Assembly (NCBI GenBank): GCA_020161295.1
Contig: JAIUOA010000009.1
Location: 1 to 64,000 of the forward strand
DNA: 64,000 bases
From: Bacillota bacterium
Lineage (GTDB): Bacteria > Bacillota > Clostridia > Peptostreptococcales > Acidaminobacteraceae
Direction: 5' to 3'
This document shows positions 18,666 to 26,811 of the stretch, in pieces. Every line of letters starts with the position of its first letter. Positions within the stretch are counted from its first letter, which is position 1. Both the position numbers and the translations under genes were made by a program. The notes under the pieces were generated by a model, which did no database searches, was not told the origin of the DNA, and saw only the letters and a program-made list of their open reading frames with translations.

Positions 18666-19664
18666 ATGAAAAAAATAATGGCAATCATCGGTCGCGATAT
18701 CCGAAGCGGTACGAGGGATTGGCTGATCATCTATCTCAGCTTTGCTGCAATCTTCATCGCTTTAATTTTAAGAGCCCTAATTCCCAGCGTCAGCAGCTCT
18801 GCACTGAACGTGGTGATGCTGGAAAACGCAACACCTGAGCTTATTACATTTATCGAAGCAAATGCCACTGTGTCTTTCGTGGATGACGAAGAAGCGCTCA
18901 AGGAACGTATCCTCAGAATCGATGATGTGGTGGGTTTAAAGGAAGTTAACGGCAAGTTTGAAATCATCAAACAAGGCAACGAAGCCATCCCTATGGAAAC
19001 TTCTCTCAAAATGATATTGGCCACTTACGGAAAAGACACTTCTATTCTTCCCATGACGGTTGCCTTTAGCGATATCGGCTGGGAAATCTCTCCTATCAAG
19101 CTGGAAGGCGGCTCTATCCTTATCATTTTCACCACCGTATTCGGCGGTATGCTGATTTTATTGAACCTTGTGGAAGAAAAGATGAGCAACACCCTTAGCG
19201 CCATTAATGTAACCCCTATGTCAAGGCCGCAGTTTATCTTCGGAAAAGGCATTTTAGGCTTCTCCATCCCCGTTATCGGAGGCATCTGCGCCGCCATTAT
19301 CCTCGGTTTCGGCGGCATCAACATCTGGATGTTTATCGTGTCAATTCTGTCCATCGCGCTAATCAGCATCATCGTCGGTTTCAGCATCGGTGTAACGAAT
19401 AACGAGCCGATCTCAGCCATCGCCAGCATGAAGATGGTGTTCGTCCCCATCCTAGCTTCCGTATTCGGCGCCATGTTCCTCCCAGACAAATGGCATTTTA
19501 CCCTCTACTGGTCGCCTTACTACTGGGCTTACGACAGCATCCACGCCATCTTGATTCAGGAAGCCACTTGGCTCCAGGTCCTCAGGGACAGCGGCATCAT
19601 CATCGTCTTTACAGGCCTCATCTTCCTAGCACTTCGTAAACGTATCATGCAAGGATTAAGATAA
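18666..19664 (+). CDS. ABC-2 type exporter permease 2
   Basis: 332 residues, ATG after AGGAGGTGCACG, 10 bp after permease 1. Same layout as its partner: one membrane segment (about 20-40), an external domain, then five segments. The loop LVEEKMSNTLSAINVTPMSRPQ matches the ABC-2 family. Paired unlike permeases with one ATPase point to a heterodimeric exporter under TetR control. Confidence 0.9.
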   Translation: MKKIMAIIGRDIRSGTRDWLIIYLSFAAIFIALILRALIPSVSSSALNVVMLENATPELITFIEANATVSFVDDEEALKERILRIDDVVGLKEVNGKFEIIKQGNEAIPMETSLKMILATYGKDTSILPMTVAFSDIGWEISPIKLEGGSILIIFTTVFGGMLILLNLVEEKMSNTLSAINVTPMSRPQFIFGKGILGFSIPVIGGICAAIILGFGGINIWMFIVSILSIALISIIVGFSIGVTNNEPISAIASMKMVFVPILASVFGAMFLPDKWHFTLYWSPYYWAYDSIHAILIQEATWLQVLRDSGIIIVFTGLIFLALRKRIMQGLR

Positions 19665-19690
19665 TTTATAATCACTTAGGAGGTGTTTAT

Positions 19691-19894
19691 ATGAACGGCT
19701 TAGCATTAATCGGTATTTTACTCATCGTGTACGCAGCATTTCTCATTTTCGTGGCTGTGAAAAAGCCTGATAAAATTTGGCACATGGCTAAAATCAGAAT
19801 GTTTATCAAAGTCATGGGCGAACAAGGCACCGTCATTTTCTTCTATGTATTTGCTGCCATCTGCTTGGCTGGCGGGATTTATTTGATGCTTTAA
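19691..19894 (+). CDS. Small two-helix membrane protein
   Basis: 67 residues with a strong ribosome site (TTAGGAGGTGTTTAT). Two membrane segments (about 3-23 and 48-66) surround a basic cytoplasmic-looking middle (KKPDKIWHMAKIRMFIKVMG). It lies 26 bp after the exporter and is probably the last gene of that operon. No family is recognised; it may help the exporter. Confidence 0.7.
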   Translation: MNGLALIGILLIVYAAFLIFVAVKKPDKIWHMAKIRMFIKVMGEQGTVIFFYVFAAICLAGGIYLML

Positions 19895-19942
19895 TCGGTA
19901 ATGATATAGTTCCATTCGATTTCACTTCGATCACTTCTCTCC

Positions 19943-20088
19943 GCTTCGGTCATTCGGATGCATCCCGTTTGCGAACGCTCGTTGCGAAAATGAAACTCGC
20001 TACGCTCAGACAGTCATTTTCGCTGTATCTCGCTATCTTCGAACGGCATGGGCATCCTCATGAAACCGCTTCACTCAGGATGTGAATG
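19943..20088 (+). repeat. Intergenic repeat, copy A
   Basis: About 146 bp beginning GCTTCGGTCATTCGGATGCA and ending CTCAGGATGTGAATG. It matches, in the opposite direction, the sequence at 20811-20956 at most positions, including the first 27 bases without change and CTCGCTACGCTCA, CATCCTCATGAAACCGCT and ACTCAGGATGTGA. No open frame is conserved between copies. Confidence 0.85.
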
Positions 20089-20318
20089 AAAACTAAATTC
20101 AAAGTCACATCAATATATTTTCTGAGTCATAAAACTTTTAATTGATCTGAAATATCAATATTAGCCATCGAAATTAAAATCGTGTGACTATCATGTGTGA
20201 AAAATGAAAATTAGCATCATCCAGTAACAGCGTTGTGTGTGGAGTGTTCTCGAATAATTGCGGGAACATTCCGCCACTATTGATGCCATTTTTAACGTCT
20301 TATCTGTTTCAACGTAAA

Positions 20319-20370
20319 ACGAAAAGAGTCATTGCCAACCTAATACTTAGGGGGCGATGACTCTTTATTT
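20319..20370. terminator. Strong bidirectional hairpin
   Basis: AAAGAGTCATTGCC pairs with GGGCGATGACTCTTT, with TATTTTTT on the plus side and CTTTTCGTTTT on the minus side. It lies just past the stop of the acetyltransferase pseudogene. Confidence 0.75.
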
Positions 20371-20382
20371 TTTGATCTTATT

Positions 20383-20663
20383 TTAGATGCCACTCTGATT
20401 CTGATAATTTCTAATTATCATACCTTGAGACCTTCTCATATCAAATTTATCATAGTAAATCTGTAATTCTTGGTCACACAATAAATCAACCATATAAAAC
20501 GCTTTTAAGGTGGACAGCATATTTTCCATTAACCTTTTCCCAATACCTTTTCCTTGATAATCTGGTAATACTTCAATCAACGGAATATATGCAGATAGTA
20601 CACGAAGAAACCTTTCAGATTCTCAGGTGTAATGCCAACGAGTGAATTTTTATATTCGATCAT
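20383..20663 (-). pseudogene. GNAT acetyltransferase pseudogene with internal deletion
   Basis: An ATG at 20663 after AAAGGAGTACAGGAA starts MIEYKNSLVGITPENLKGFF, then the frame breaks (stop at about 20579). A second frame begins LSAYIPLIEV and runs to 20383 with the acetyl-CoA motif YQGKGIGKRL and the end MIIRNYQNQSG. Both parts belong to one known GNAT subfamily of about 135-140 residues, in which roughly 50 residues stand between GFF and LSAYIPL. So about 150 bp is missing and the frame shifted at the junction near 20601. The ribosome site and both ends are still intact, so the loss looks recent. It is flanked by the inverted repeat copies A and B. Confidence 0.8.
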
Positions 20664-21011
20664 TTCCTGTACTCCTTTTTATTCATATTAATCGTCTTTT
20701 TCATGCTTAATATTTTGTCTAGCCAATTAAATACAATAAGTACATTATGATCTCCTCTATTTCATCATTTATAACAAGTAATTGTGATGCGGATTATAGT
20801 TTACGTTTCACTTCACATCCTGAGTGTAGCGGTTTCATGAGGATGTCCATGCAGTTCGATGAAGAGAGACAAAGTGAAAATGACTGTTTGAGCGTAGCGA
20901 GTCTCATTTTCACGTCGGTTCGAATCGTTAACGGGATGCATCCGAATGACCGAAGCATAACGATGGACTGTGAAGAGAAACCTGACTTAAGTCGCATCAA
21001 TCTTCATTGCA
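20664..21011. other. Gene-free stretch holding repeat copy B
   Basis: A/T-rich sequence to about 20800, then repeat copy B up to near the serS stop. A plus-strand open frame across it (20747-21289) has no ribosome site and runs into serS antisense, so it is not taken as a gene. Confidence 0.6.
20811..20956 (-). repeat. Intergenic repeat, copy B (inverted relative to A)
   Basis: Reverse complement of copy A with scattered differences; it ends with the same TTCGGTCATTCGGATGCATC on the minus strand. The two copies face each other about 720 bp apart around the acetyltransferase pseudogene and lie 55 bp past the serS stop. Confidence 0.85.
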
Positions 21012-22292
21012 TTAACCGATCTGCGTCTTACCGCCCATGTACATGCGGAGAGGTTCTGGGATTCTCACGGTACCGTCTGCTTGGAGGTTGTTTTCTAGGA
21101 AGGCGATCAGCATGCGAGGTGGAGCTACCACGGTGTTGTTCAGGGTGTGGGCGAAGTAGTTGCCTTGCTCTTTGTTACGGATGCGGATGCCGAGTCTGCG
21201 CGCTTGAGCGTCGCCGAGATTTGAGCAGCTGCCGACTTCAAAGTATTTTTGCTGGCGTGGTGACCATGCTTCCACGTCGATGCTCTTAACCTTAAGATCG
21301 GCGAGATCGCCTGAGCAGCACTCAAGGGCTCTCACGGGGATGTCTAAGGTACGGAAGAAGTCGATGGTGTTGTTATAGAGTTTTTCGAACCACTCTGGGC
21401 TTTCCTCCGGTTTACAGACCACGATCATCTCTTGCTTTTCAAACTGGTGGATACGGTAGACACCACGTTCCTCGATACCGTGTGCACCCACTTCTTTTCT
21501 AAAGCAAGGTGAATAGCTGGTAAGGGCTTGTGGGAGCTCTTCTTCATCCACGAGGGTATCGATGAATTTTCCGATCATAGAGTGCTCAGATGTCCCGATC
21601 AGGTAAAGGTCCTCCCCTTCAATTTTGTACATCATGTTTTCCATTTCAGTGAAGCTCATAACGCCAGTAACCACTTCGCTGCGAATCATAAACGGCGGGA
21701 TGTAATACTCGAAACCGCGGTCGATCATGAAGTCGCGCGCATAAGATAAGATGCCTGAGTGAAGTCTCGCGATATCACCTTTTAAATAATAGAAGCCGTT
21801 TCCGCTGGTTTTACGGGCGCTCTCCAAATCGATTCCTTTAAGTTTTTCCATGATTTCCACATGGTAAGGCACTTCGAAATCTGGAACGAGTGGCTCACCA
21901 AACTTTTCAACCTCGACGTTTTCACTGTCATCCTTACCGATAGGCACTGTAGGATCGATGATATTTGGGATGACCATTAAACGCTCCCTGATTTTCACTG
22001 TGAGCTCTGCTTCACGTGTCTCTAAATCTTCGAGCTCCTTATTAAGCGCAGCAACCTTTGCTTTCGTCGCTTCGGCTTCTTCCTTCATGCCCTTGGCCAT
22101 GAAACCACCGATTTCCTTACTTGCTGCATTTTTAAGCGCGCGTACTTCGTCGCCTCTGGTCTTAGCCGCTCTAAACTCTGTGTCCATGGCCACGACTTCG
22201 TCGACCATTTCAAGCTTGTGATCTTGGAATTTCTTCTTGATGTTTTCCTTGATGAGCTCTGGGTTCGTTCTAAATAGCCTAATGTCTAACAT
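21012..22292 (-). CDS. serS: Seryl-tRNA synthetase, atypical sequence type
   Basis: 426 residues, ATG after ACAGGAGGCGTCAC. It charges tRNA-Ser in the cytoplasm. Residues 1-11 (MLDIRLFRTNPELIKENIKKK) and a helical coiled-coil arm to about 110 are typical, and class II motif 2 reads CFRKEVGAHGIEERGVYRIHQF. Motif 3 has THTLNN-type sequence AHTLNNTVVAPPRMLIAFLEN rather than the common bacterial TLNGSGLAVGRT; the motif 3 arginine is kept. This marks it as a less common SerRS type. A T-box leader upstream supports serine-tRNA control. Confidence 0.95.
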   Translation of the reverse strand: MLDIRLFRTNPELIKENIKKKFQDHKLEMVDEVVAMDTEFRAAKTRGDEVRALKNAASKEIGGFMAKGMKEEAEATKAKVAALNKELEDLETREAELTVKIRERLMVIPNIIDPTVPIGKDDSENVEVEKFGEPLVPDFEVPYHVEIMEKLKGIDLESARKTSGNGFYYLKGDIARLHSGILSYARDFMIDRGFEYYIPPFMIRSEVVTGVMSFTEMENMMYKIEGEDLYLIGTSEHSMIGKFIDTLVDEEELPQALTSYSPCFRKEVGAHGIEERGVYRIHQFEKQEMIVVCKPEESPEWFEKLYNNTIDFFRTLDIPVRALECCSGDLADLKVKSIDVEAWSPRQQKYFEVGSCSNLGDAQARRLGIRIRNKEQGNYFAHTLNNTVVAPPRMLIAFLENNLQADGTVRIPEPLRMYMGGKTQIG

Positions 22293-22373
22293 GTGACGCC
22301 TCCTGTGTCTTTATTTTTTTTGCATTTTTTCTTCAGGGATTCTTGACCGTTATGGAAAAGTTGCCTTTTCCGA

Positions 22374-22600
22374 AAACAAAAAATCTTCCAATCCCAAATC
22401 ATGGGACGGAAGATCCGCGTTGCCACCCAAATTGCAGGGCTTATCGCCGCTGCCATCTCTTATCTGCTGTAAAGGGCATTCCCTTCGACTCGTCGCCGAT
22501 TGCTCCCAAAGTGGACCGATTGTCTACGCACTGGCTTGCACCACCCACCAGCTCTCTATAGCGCTTCCCAATCATGGCTTTGATCTTAGCAAAATCATAA
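22374..22600 (-). ncRNA. T-box leader of serS
   Basis: On the minus strand the leader contains a stem I region starting AGAGAGCTGGTGGGTGGTGC, then the T-box sequence GGGTGGCAACGCGG (22415-22428), and a terminator stem ATCTTCC-GTCCCA with TGGGA-TT-GGAAGAT followed by TTTTTTG (22374-22414). The T-box sequence is near-canonical and would pair with the CCA end of uncharged tRNA to form the antiterminator. Serine codons are present in stem I (for example TCG in GACGAGTCGAAG), but the true specifier was not fixed by folding. Confidence 0.9.
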
Positions 22601-22610
22601 TAATGCGTTT

Positions 22611-22664
22611 TCGATATCAATGCTTCTATCGATATCAATGCTTCTATAGATATCGATGCTTTTT
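22611..22664. repeat. 18-bp tandem repeat, three units
   Basis: TCGATATCAATGCTTCTA occurs exactly at 22611-22628 and 22629-22646, then with changes at 22647-22664. It lies between the T-box leader and the end of the MFS gene. Each unit contains the palindrome CGATATC/GATATC. No function is evident. Confidence 0.8.
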
Positions 22665-22676
22665 TCGATGTTATTA

Positions 22677-23882
22677 CTATTTTAACGCTTCCTTCGAAAA
22701 TTGCAAGGGGTTATTTTTTTTATATAGTCCCAGGATGACCAGAATTGCACCGATAAGCGCTGAGCCTGCGGCACCGTAAAGCATCTGAGTCACGCCAAAG
22801 GTGTCGATGATGAATCCACCGCCCACACTGCCGATAACGCCGCCTAAAGTCGTTGCGCTGACTATCGCCGTCTGCCCTTTCACCTTATCCTGTCCATGCA
22901 TCCGCTCGTTCACATAGGCGACTGATATCGGGATATAGAGTGCAAAGCAGAATGCCTGCAGTACCTGGGCAAAGTAGATGGCCATAAGGTTTCCGGCCAG
23001 TGCCAATGCCACGCTGCGCACCACATAAAAGACCATGGCGAAGGTAAATAGCTTCACCGTGCCAAAGCGTGCGATAAGGGACTTCGAAAACAGCATCACT
23101 GGAATTTCCACAGCAGCCATCAAGGTCAATGCAAAGCCGAAATTGGTCTCGTTTCCACCTGCATTTTCTATGATGCGCACGAGGAAAACATTGGCCACCG
23201 TATGGAACACGAACACAAAGGCGATGCCTAAGACGATTTCTAAAAACCCGCAGTATTTTTTAAAAAAGGATTCCGTAAACACGTTTTCCAGTTCCACGTC
23301 AGGTTGGTCATGGGTTGATTTCACCTCTGGAAACCGCGATACGATGATGAACAGAAGCGTTAATAAGCCAGCCGTTATAAACGGTAAGCTTTTAGCGCTG
23401 GTCTCTGACACCACTACGCCGATCACTGAGGAGCCTAGTGCAAAGGACAAAGAACCAAAAGCACGCGCGATGCCGAAGCTTACGGATGCCCCCACATCTG
23501 TGAGACGGATAATCAGAGCGCTGAATAAGGGCTGAAGGATAACGATACCGATTAGTGAAATTAGGTAGATTCCCACTGATGGTAAATGGGCGATGGACTG
23601 TAATGGAATTAACACCAAGGTGGCAGCAAGTGTAATCCCTACGATGGTTTTAGAGGCGAACTTAAGCCGTTTTGCTGGCCCCCGATCAATCCAGGCACCC
23701 GTGGCTGGCTGAATAAACACCGCAGCCAGCGATGCGACCGCGAGTATGAGTCCTACACCGCCACTTTGTATGCCCATTCCTTTTAAAAATACAGCGGCAA
23801 AGCTATATAAGCTGCAGAACGCCGTCCAGTGGACCGCTTGAAGCCAGACGCCTGCATAGGTAAAATGTTCTCTCTTCGTCAT
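22677..23882 (-). CDS. MFS transporter (nucleoside/sugar-permease-like)
   Basis: 401 residues from an ATG at 23882 after GTGAGGAAATT; the frame is open to 24005 but overlaps the divergent gene. About 12 membrane segments are visible, with a central basic loop near residue 200 (SRFPEVKSTHDQPDVELENVF). The first half (GVGLILAVASLAAVFIQPATGAWIDRGPAKR) has the MFS loop 2-3 motif and resembles the MFS_1_like/LacY-NupG group of H+ symporters. It is divergent from a Crp/Fnr-type regulator with palindromes between them, so the two are probably linked. Substrate unknown. Confidence 0.85.
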   Translation of the reverse strand: MTKREHFTYAGVWLQAVHWTAFCSLYSFAAVFLKGMGIQSGGVGLILAVASLAAVFIQPATGAWIDRGPAKRLKFASKTIVGITLAATLVLIPLQSIAHLPSVGIYLISLIGIVILQPLFSALIIRLTDVGASVSFGIARAFGSLSFALGSSVIGVVVSETSAKSLPFITAGLLTLLFIIVSRFPEVKSTHDQPDVELENVFTESFFKKYCGFLEIVLGIAFVFVFHTVANVFLVRIIENAGGNETNFGFALTLMAAVEIPVMLFSKSLIARFGTVKLFTFAMVFYVVRSVALALAGNLMAIYFAQVLQAFCFALYIPISVAYVNERMHGQDKVKGQTAIVSATTLGGVIGSVGGGFIIDTFGVTQMLYGAAGSALIGAILVILGLYKKNNPLQFSKEALK

Positions 23883-23906
23883 AATTTCCTCACTTTTATC
23901 ATATAA

Positions 23907-23924
23907 ATGCTTTTGTATAAGCAT
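23907..23924. promoter_or_regulatory. Crp/Fnr-style operator candidate 1
   Basis: ATGCTT-N6-AAGCAT, a perfect 6-6-6 dyad between the divergent transporter and regulator genes, 25 bp from the transporter start. Spacing matches Crp/Fnr dimers. Confidence 0.5.
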
Positions 23925-23940
23925 ACCATAACTTTTTCTG

Positions 23941-23956
23941 ATATCATATGAGATAT
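23941..23956. promoter_or_regulatory. Crp/Fnr-style operator candidate 2
   Basis: ATATC-N6-GATAT, a perfect 5-6-5 dyad 20 bp before the regulator start. Its half-site differs from candidate 1, so at most one may be a true site for the neighbouring regulator. Confidence 0.4.
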
Positions 23957-23976
23957 AGCACATATTCGGAGGATTT

Positions 23977-24645
23977 ATGCAAATTAACAAAGATGAAAAA
24001 ACCATCCACTACTGGATCAATAAAACGGGCTTCGATCAACTGTTTTCATGCGATTTACTGCCCTACTTGGAAATACATAGCTTTTTAAAAAAGGAATCGC
24101 TTTATAAAGAAGGTGGTGAGGCGTTTTACCTTTATTACCTCGTGAGCGGCAGAGCAAAAGTCTATATGACCCATCTTAGCGGGCAGCGTTCGTTGCTCCA
24201 TATCGCAGAAGCCCCAACTTTTATCGGCGAAATGGAGCTTCTGGAAATCGATGTGGTCTCAAAAGGCGTTGAAGCCATCGAGAATTGTGTTTGTCTGGCG
24301 CTTCCCAGAGAGGCGTGTAAACAGCACCTCATGAACGACGTGGTCTTTCTCAAATCCATGAGCCAAATTCTGGCGCAAAAGGCAAGACACCGGGCAGAAA
24401 TCGTGGCAAAAAGCTACGCGCATCCCTTTGAAAACAGGTTTGCCGCATTTATCCTTTCCACAGAACACGGCGGCGTCTATAACGAGCCTCACACCGAAGC
24501 CTCTGAGTATTTGTCGGTTAGCTATCGACATCTTCTATACACCCTACAGCACTTTCAGCTCGAAGGATATCTGGAAAAATCAGGTCGTGAATACCTCATT
24601 AAAAATCGCGAGGCGCTCGATGCACTCGCAAGTGTCGTGCTTTAA
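23977..24645 (+). CDS. Crp/Fnr family transcriptional regulator (YeiL-like)
   Basis: 222 residues, ATG after TCGGAGGATTT. Residues 15-115 form a cyclic-nucleotide-binding-like beta barrel (LKKESLYKEGGEAFYLYYLVSGRAKVYM, FIGEMELLE), and the C-terminal 70 residues a winged helix (EYLSVSYRHLLYTLQHFQLEGYLEKSGREYLI). The cAMP-contact residues of Crp are not conserved. Overall pattern resembles YeiL, a Crp/Fnr relative of E. coli linked to nucleoside genes; that fits the divergent MFS gene, but is only suggestive. No clear Fe-S cysteine cluster. Confidence 0.85.
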   Translation: MQINKDEKTIHYWINKTGFDQLFSCDLLPYLEIHSFLKKESLYKEGGEAFYLYYLVSGRAKVYMTHLSGQRSLLHIAEAPTFIGEMELLEIDVVSKGVEAIENCVCLALPREACKQHLMNDVVFLKSMSQILAQKARHRAEIVAKSYAHPFENRFAAFILSTEHGGVYNEPHTEASEYLSVSYRHLLYTLQHFQLEGYLEKSGREYLIKNREALDALASVVL

Positions 24646-24647
24646 CT

Positions 24648-24688
24648 AAAAACGGGCCTAAGGAAGCGTTCTCCTTAGGCCCGTTTTA
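24648..24688. terminator. Bidirectional terminator
   Basis: AAAACGGGCCTAAGGA and TCCTTAGGCCCGTTTT form a perfect 16-bp stem around a 7-base loop. It separates the convergent regulator and por genes and can serve both. Confidence 0.9.
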
Positions 24689-24724
24689 TGCGCTGTGTTA
24701 ATATTATGCGCCGTGTTAATATTA
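24689..24724. repeat. 18-bp tandem duplication
   Basis: TGCGCTGTGTTAATATTA (24689-24706) is followed directly by TGCGCCGTGTTAATATTA (24707-24724), one base different, between the terminator and the por operon end. Confidence 0.8.
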
Positions 24725-24736
24725 TGCGGCATTCAT

Positions 24737-25633
24737 TTACTTATTCCAGTCACGTCTCATCTTCAGCCACTTTTTATCGCGCTGGGTTTCAAGATGCTCG
24801 ATATCCGTTTCAGTAAGGTGCTTGAACCTGCCTTGTTTCTTAACGTAGTCCGCCACAGGGGTAAATGCTTTAGGATCTTTATTCAGCTTGAACTCCCCGT
24901 TTTCATACTCGGCGAGGTACCAAAGTCCACAGTCGACCGCTTCCTTCGCCAGTGAGATGGTGATCTCGCTCGGCGTTCCCCAACCCGTTGGGCAGGGTGC
25001 CAGGATGTGAATATAGGAGGTGCCCTTTACGGATTTCGCCTTTTCCACCTTCATCATATAGTCTTCCAGGTATCCCACACTGGCAGTGGCCGCATATGCG
25101 ATGTCATGCGCTGCTACGATTTCGAACATGTTCTTCTTCGTCGTAACGGAGCCTGGAAGGTTTTCTCCTGCGGGTGATGTGGTAGTGCGTGTGCCGTAAG
25201 GCGTTAGACCGCTTTTTTGAATCCCTGTGTTCATATACGCTTCATTATCGTTACAGAAATAGATGATTTGGTCACCGCGGTCGATGGCCCCTGATAGTGC
25301 CTGGAGACCGATGTCGGCTGTTCCGCCATCTCCTGCGAAGCCCACGGAATAGGTGTTTTCGATGCCAAGTGCCTTTAAGCCTGCTGCCACACCAGCTGCC
25401 ACTGCACCAGTGGATGCAAACGGCGTAATGATGGCGTTCGTTTTAAACGCCATGTTTGGATAGATAAAGGACACTGCCGACATACAGCCCGCCGGTAAGG
25501 ATGCAAAGGTGCGTTCGCCTAAAATTTTCATGGCCAATCTTACAGCGAGGCTCTCGCCACAACCGCCACACGCTTTATGTCCGTAGAAAAGCTCATCATT
25601 GGTTAGATTTTTAGCAGTGATTTTAGGCATCAT
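24737..25633 (-). CDS. porB: 2-oxoacid:ferredoxin oxidoreductase, beta subunit
   Basis: 298 residues from the ATG at 25633, which overlaps the alpha-subunit stop as ATGA and lies 7 nt after GAGGTG. It binds thiamine diphosphate: GDGGTADIG with the downstream NDNEAYMNTG supplies Mg and cofactor contacts, and the CGGCGE cysteines near residue 22 help bind a 4Fe-4S cluster. With the alpha, gamma and delta subunits it oxidises a 2-oxoacid (pyruvate or a branched-chain one) to acyl-CoA, reducing ferredoxin. The substrate cannot be told from sequence; pyruvate is the first guess. Confidence 0.9.
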   Translation of the reverse strand: MMPKITAKNLTNDELFYGHKACGGCGESLAVRLAMKILGERTFASLPAGCMSAVSFIYPNMAFKTNAIITPFASTGAVAAGVAAGLKALGIENTYSVGFAGDGGTADIGLQALSGAIDRGDQIIYFCNDNEAYMNTGIQKSGLTPYGTRTTTSPAGENLPGSVTTKKNMFEIVAAHDIAYAATASVGYLEDYMMKVEKAKSVKGTSYIHILAPCPTGWGTPSEITISLAKEAVDCGLWYLAEYENGEFKLNKDPKAFTPVADYVKKQGRFKHLTETDIEHLETQRDKKWLKMRRDWNK

Positions 25634-26811
25634 AGCGCGCACCTCACATTCATGTAGTGAATTTTCTCACAGGAATCACCAGCAGCTGACGAAAGTAAGG
25701 CGTCAAACATCTCGCGGATGTTTTCCTTCGTTACGTCACGACCACCTAAACCGCAGATAAAATTATGCACTTTTGGGGTAAGGCCACTCTGAAGAATTGC
25801 AGAATTGACATTCGTGAAAATCGTTCCTTCATAGCCGAACGAAATATTTTTATCCACGACACCCACTGCTTTCGCATCCTTTAAGACCTTAGCAAGCGCT
25901 TCTGTTGGGAATGGTCTAAGGTATCTGAGCTTAATAAGGCCCACTTTATGCCCCTTATTTCGATATTCTTCTATGATCATTCTGCTCGTACCGGCGACAC
26001 TTCCTGTGGTGATTAGGATTACCTCGGCATCGTCACAAGCAATCGCTTCCAAAAGACCATGATACTTTCTTCCGAACACTTCTGCAAAAGACGCATCCAC
26101 TTCAGCGATTATAGCCGTGGAGGCATTCATCTCTTCATTTTGCTTGATTTTAAATTCCATGTTGAAGTTATTTCCCGCAGTGATACAGAGGCTCTTAGGT
26201 GCTTCCAGAGACATCATGTTTTCTGCCAGCTTAAGTGGTGGCAAATACGCATCCACCAGCTCCTGCTCAGGTACATCCACTACTTCGTAGGTATGTGTCA
26301 GTACGAAACCATCCAGGTTTACCATAAACGGGGTCATCACGCGTGGGTCTTCAGCGATTTTATAGGATTGAATCATCATGTCCAGCGCTTCCTGCGCGTC
26401 TTCCACATAGACCTGAATCCAACCGGCATTCAGTAAAAACATGGAATCCATTTGATCGCCATAGATATTCCACGGCGTCGCCAGAGCACGGTTTGCATTC
26501 ATCATGACGATAGGCATACGCGCGCCGCTGGCATAAGGCAGATTCTCTGCCATGTATAAAAGCCCTTGTGAAGAAGTGGCCGTAAATGCGCGAGCGCCCA
26601 CTGAGCTGACACCCATGGCGGCAGCAAGTGCACTATGCTCCGATTCCACGTGCATGTAAATGGCTTTTAATGAGCCGTCTTCACAAAAGTCTGAAAGTCG
26701 TTCTACGACGATGGTTTGTGGGGTTATGGGATAAGCTGAGATCACGTGCGGTCTGGCAAGTCTGACGCCTTCTGCAACTGCATCGTTACCGCTAATAAAT
26801 TTTCTAGCCAT
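25630..26811 (-). CDS. porA: 2-oxoacid:ferredoxin oxidoreductase, alpha subunit
   Basis: 393 residues, typical of the four-subunit enzymes. The conserved N-terminal YPITPQT, the E-S-E-H motif in HVESEHSALAAAMG and GARAFTATSSQGLLYM belong to the pyrimidine-binding domain. NRALATPWNIYGDQMDSM is the family's substrate-site segment. ATG start; its first codons overlap the delta-subunit stop. Order gamma-delta-alpha-beta matches Archaea, Thermotoga and some Clostridia rather than the single-chain clostridial PFOR. Confidence 0.9.
   Translation of the reverse strand: MARKFISGNDAVAEGVRLARPHVISAYPITPQTIVVERLSDFCEDGSLKAIYMHVESEHSALAAAMGVSSVGARAFTATSSQGLLYMAENLPYASGARMPIVMMNANRALATPWNIYGDQMDSMFLLNAGWIQVYVEDAQEALDMMIQSYKIAEDPRVMTPFMVNLDGFVLTHTYEVVDVPEQELVDAYLPPLKLAENMMSLEAPKSLCITAGNNFNMEFKIKQNEEMNASTAIIAEVDASFAEVFGRKYHGLLEAIACDDAEVILITTGSVAGTSRMIIEEYRNKGHKVGLIKLRYLRPFPTEALAKVLKDAKAVGVVDKNISFGYEGTIFTNVNSAILQSGLTPKVHNFICGLGGRDVTKENIREMFDALLSSAAGDSCEKIHYMNVRCAL

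Larger units (their letters stand above)
19895..20382. other. Gene-free stretch holding repeat copy A and a terminator
   Basis: Nothing coding is seen. It contains repeat copy A (19943-20088), about 230 bp of A/T-rich sequence with no clear element, and a strong hairpin at 20319-20370. Confidence 0.6.

Noticed and set aside
20811..20956. Repeat copies as remnants of a transposase gene
   Set aside because: No reading frame is shared by both copies, so they are treated as non-coding repeats.
20747..21289. 180-codon plus-strand open frame across repeat B and the serS end
   Set aside because: No ribosome site, cysteine-rich unnatural composition, half of it antisense to serS.
22611..22664. Possible CRISPR array
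   Set aside because: Units are directly adjacent with no spacers, and no cas genes are present.
22343..22779. Overlapping plus-strand frames over the serS leader
   Set aside because: They run antisense through the T-box and the 18-bp repeats; the repeated CFYRYQ product only reflects the DNA repeat.
23035..23535. 166-codon plus-strand frame
   Set aside because: Antisense to the MFS gene with no start signals.
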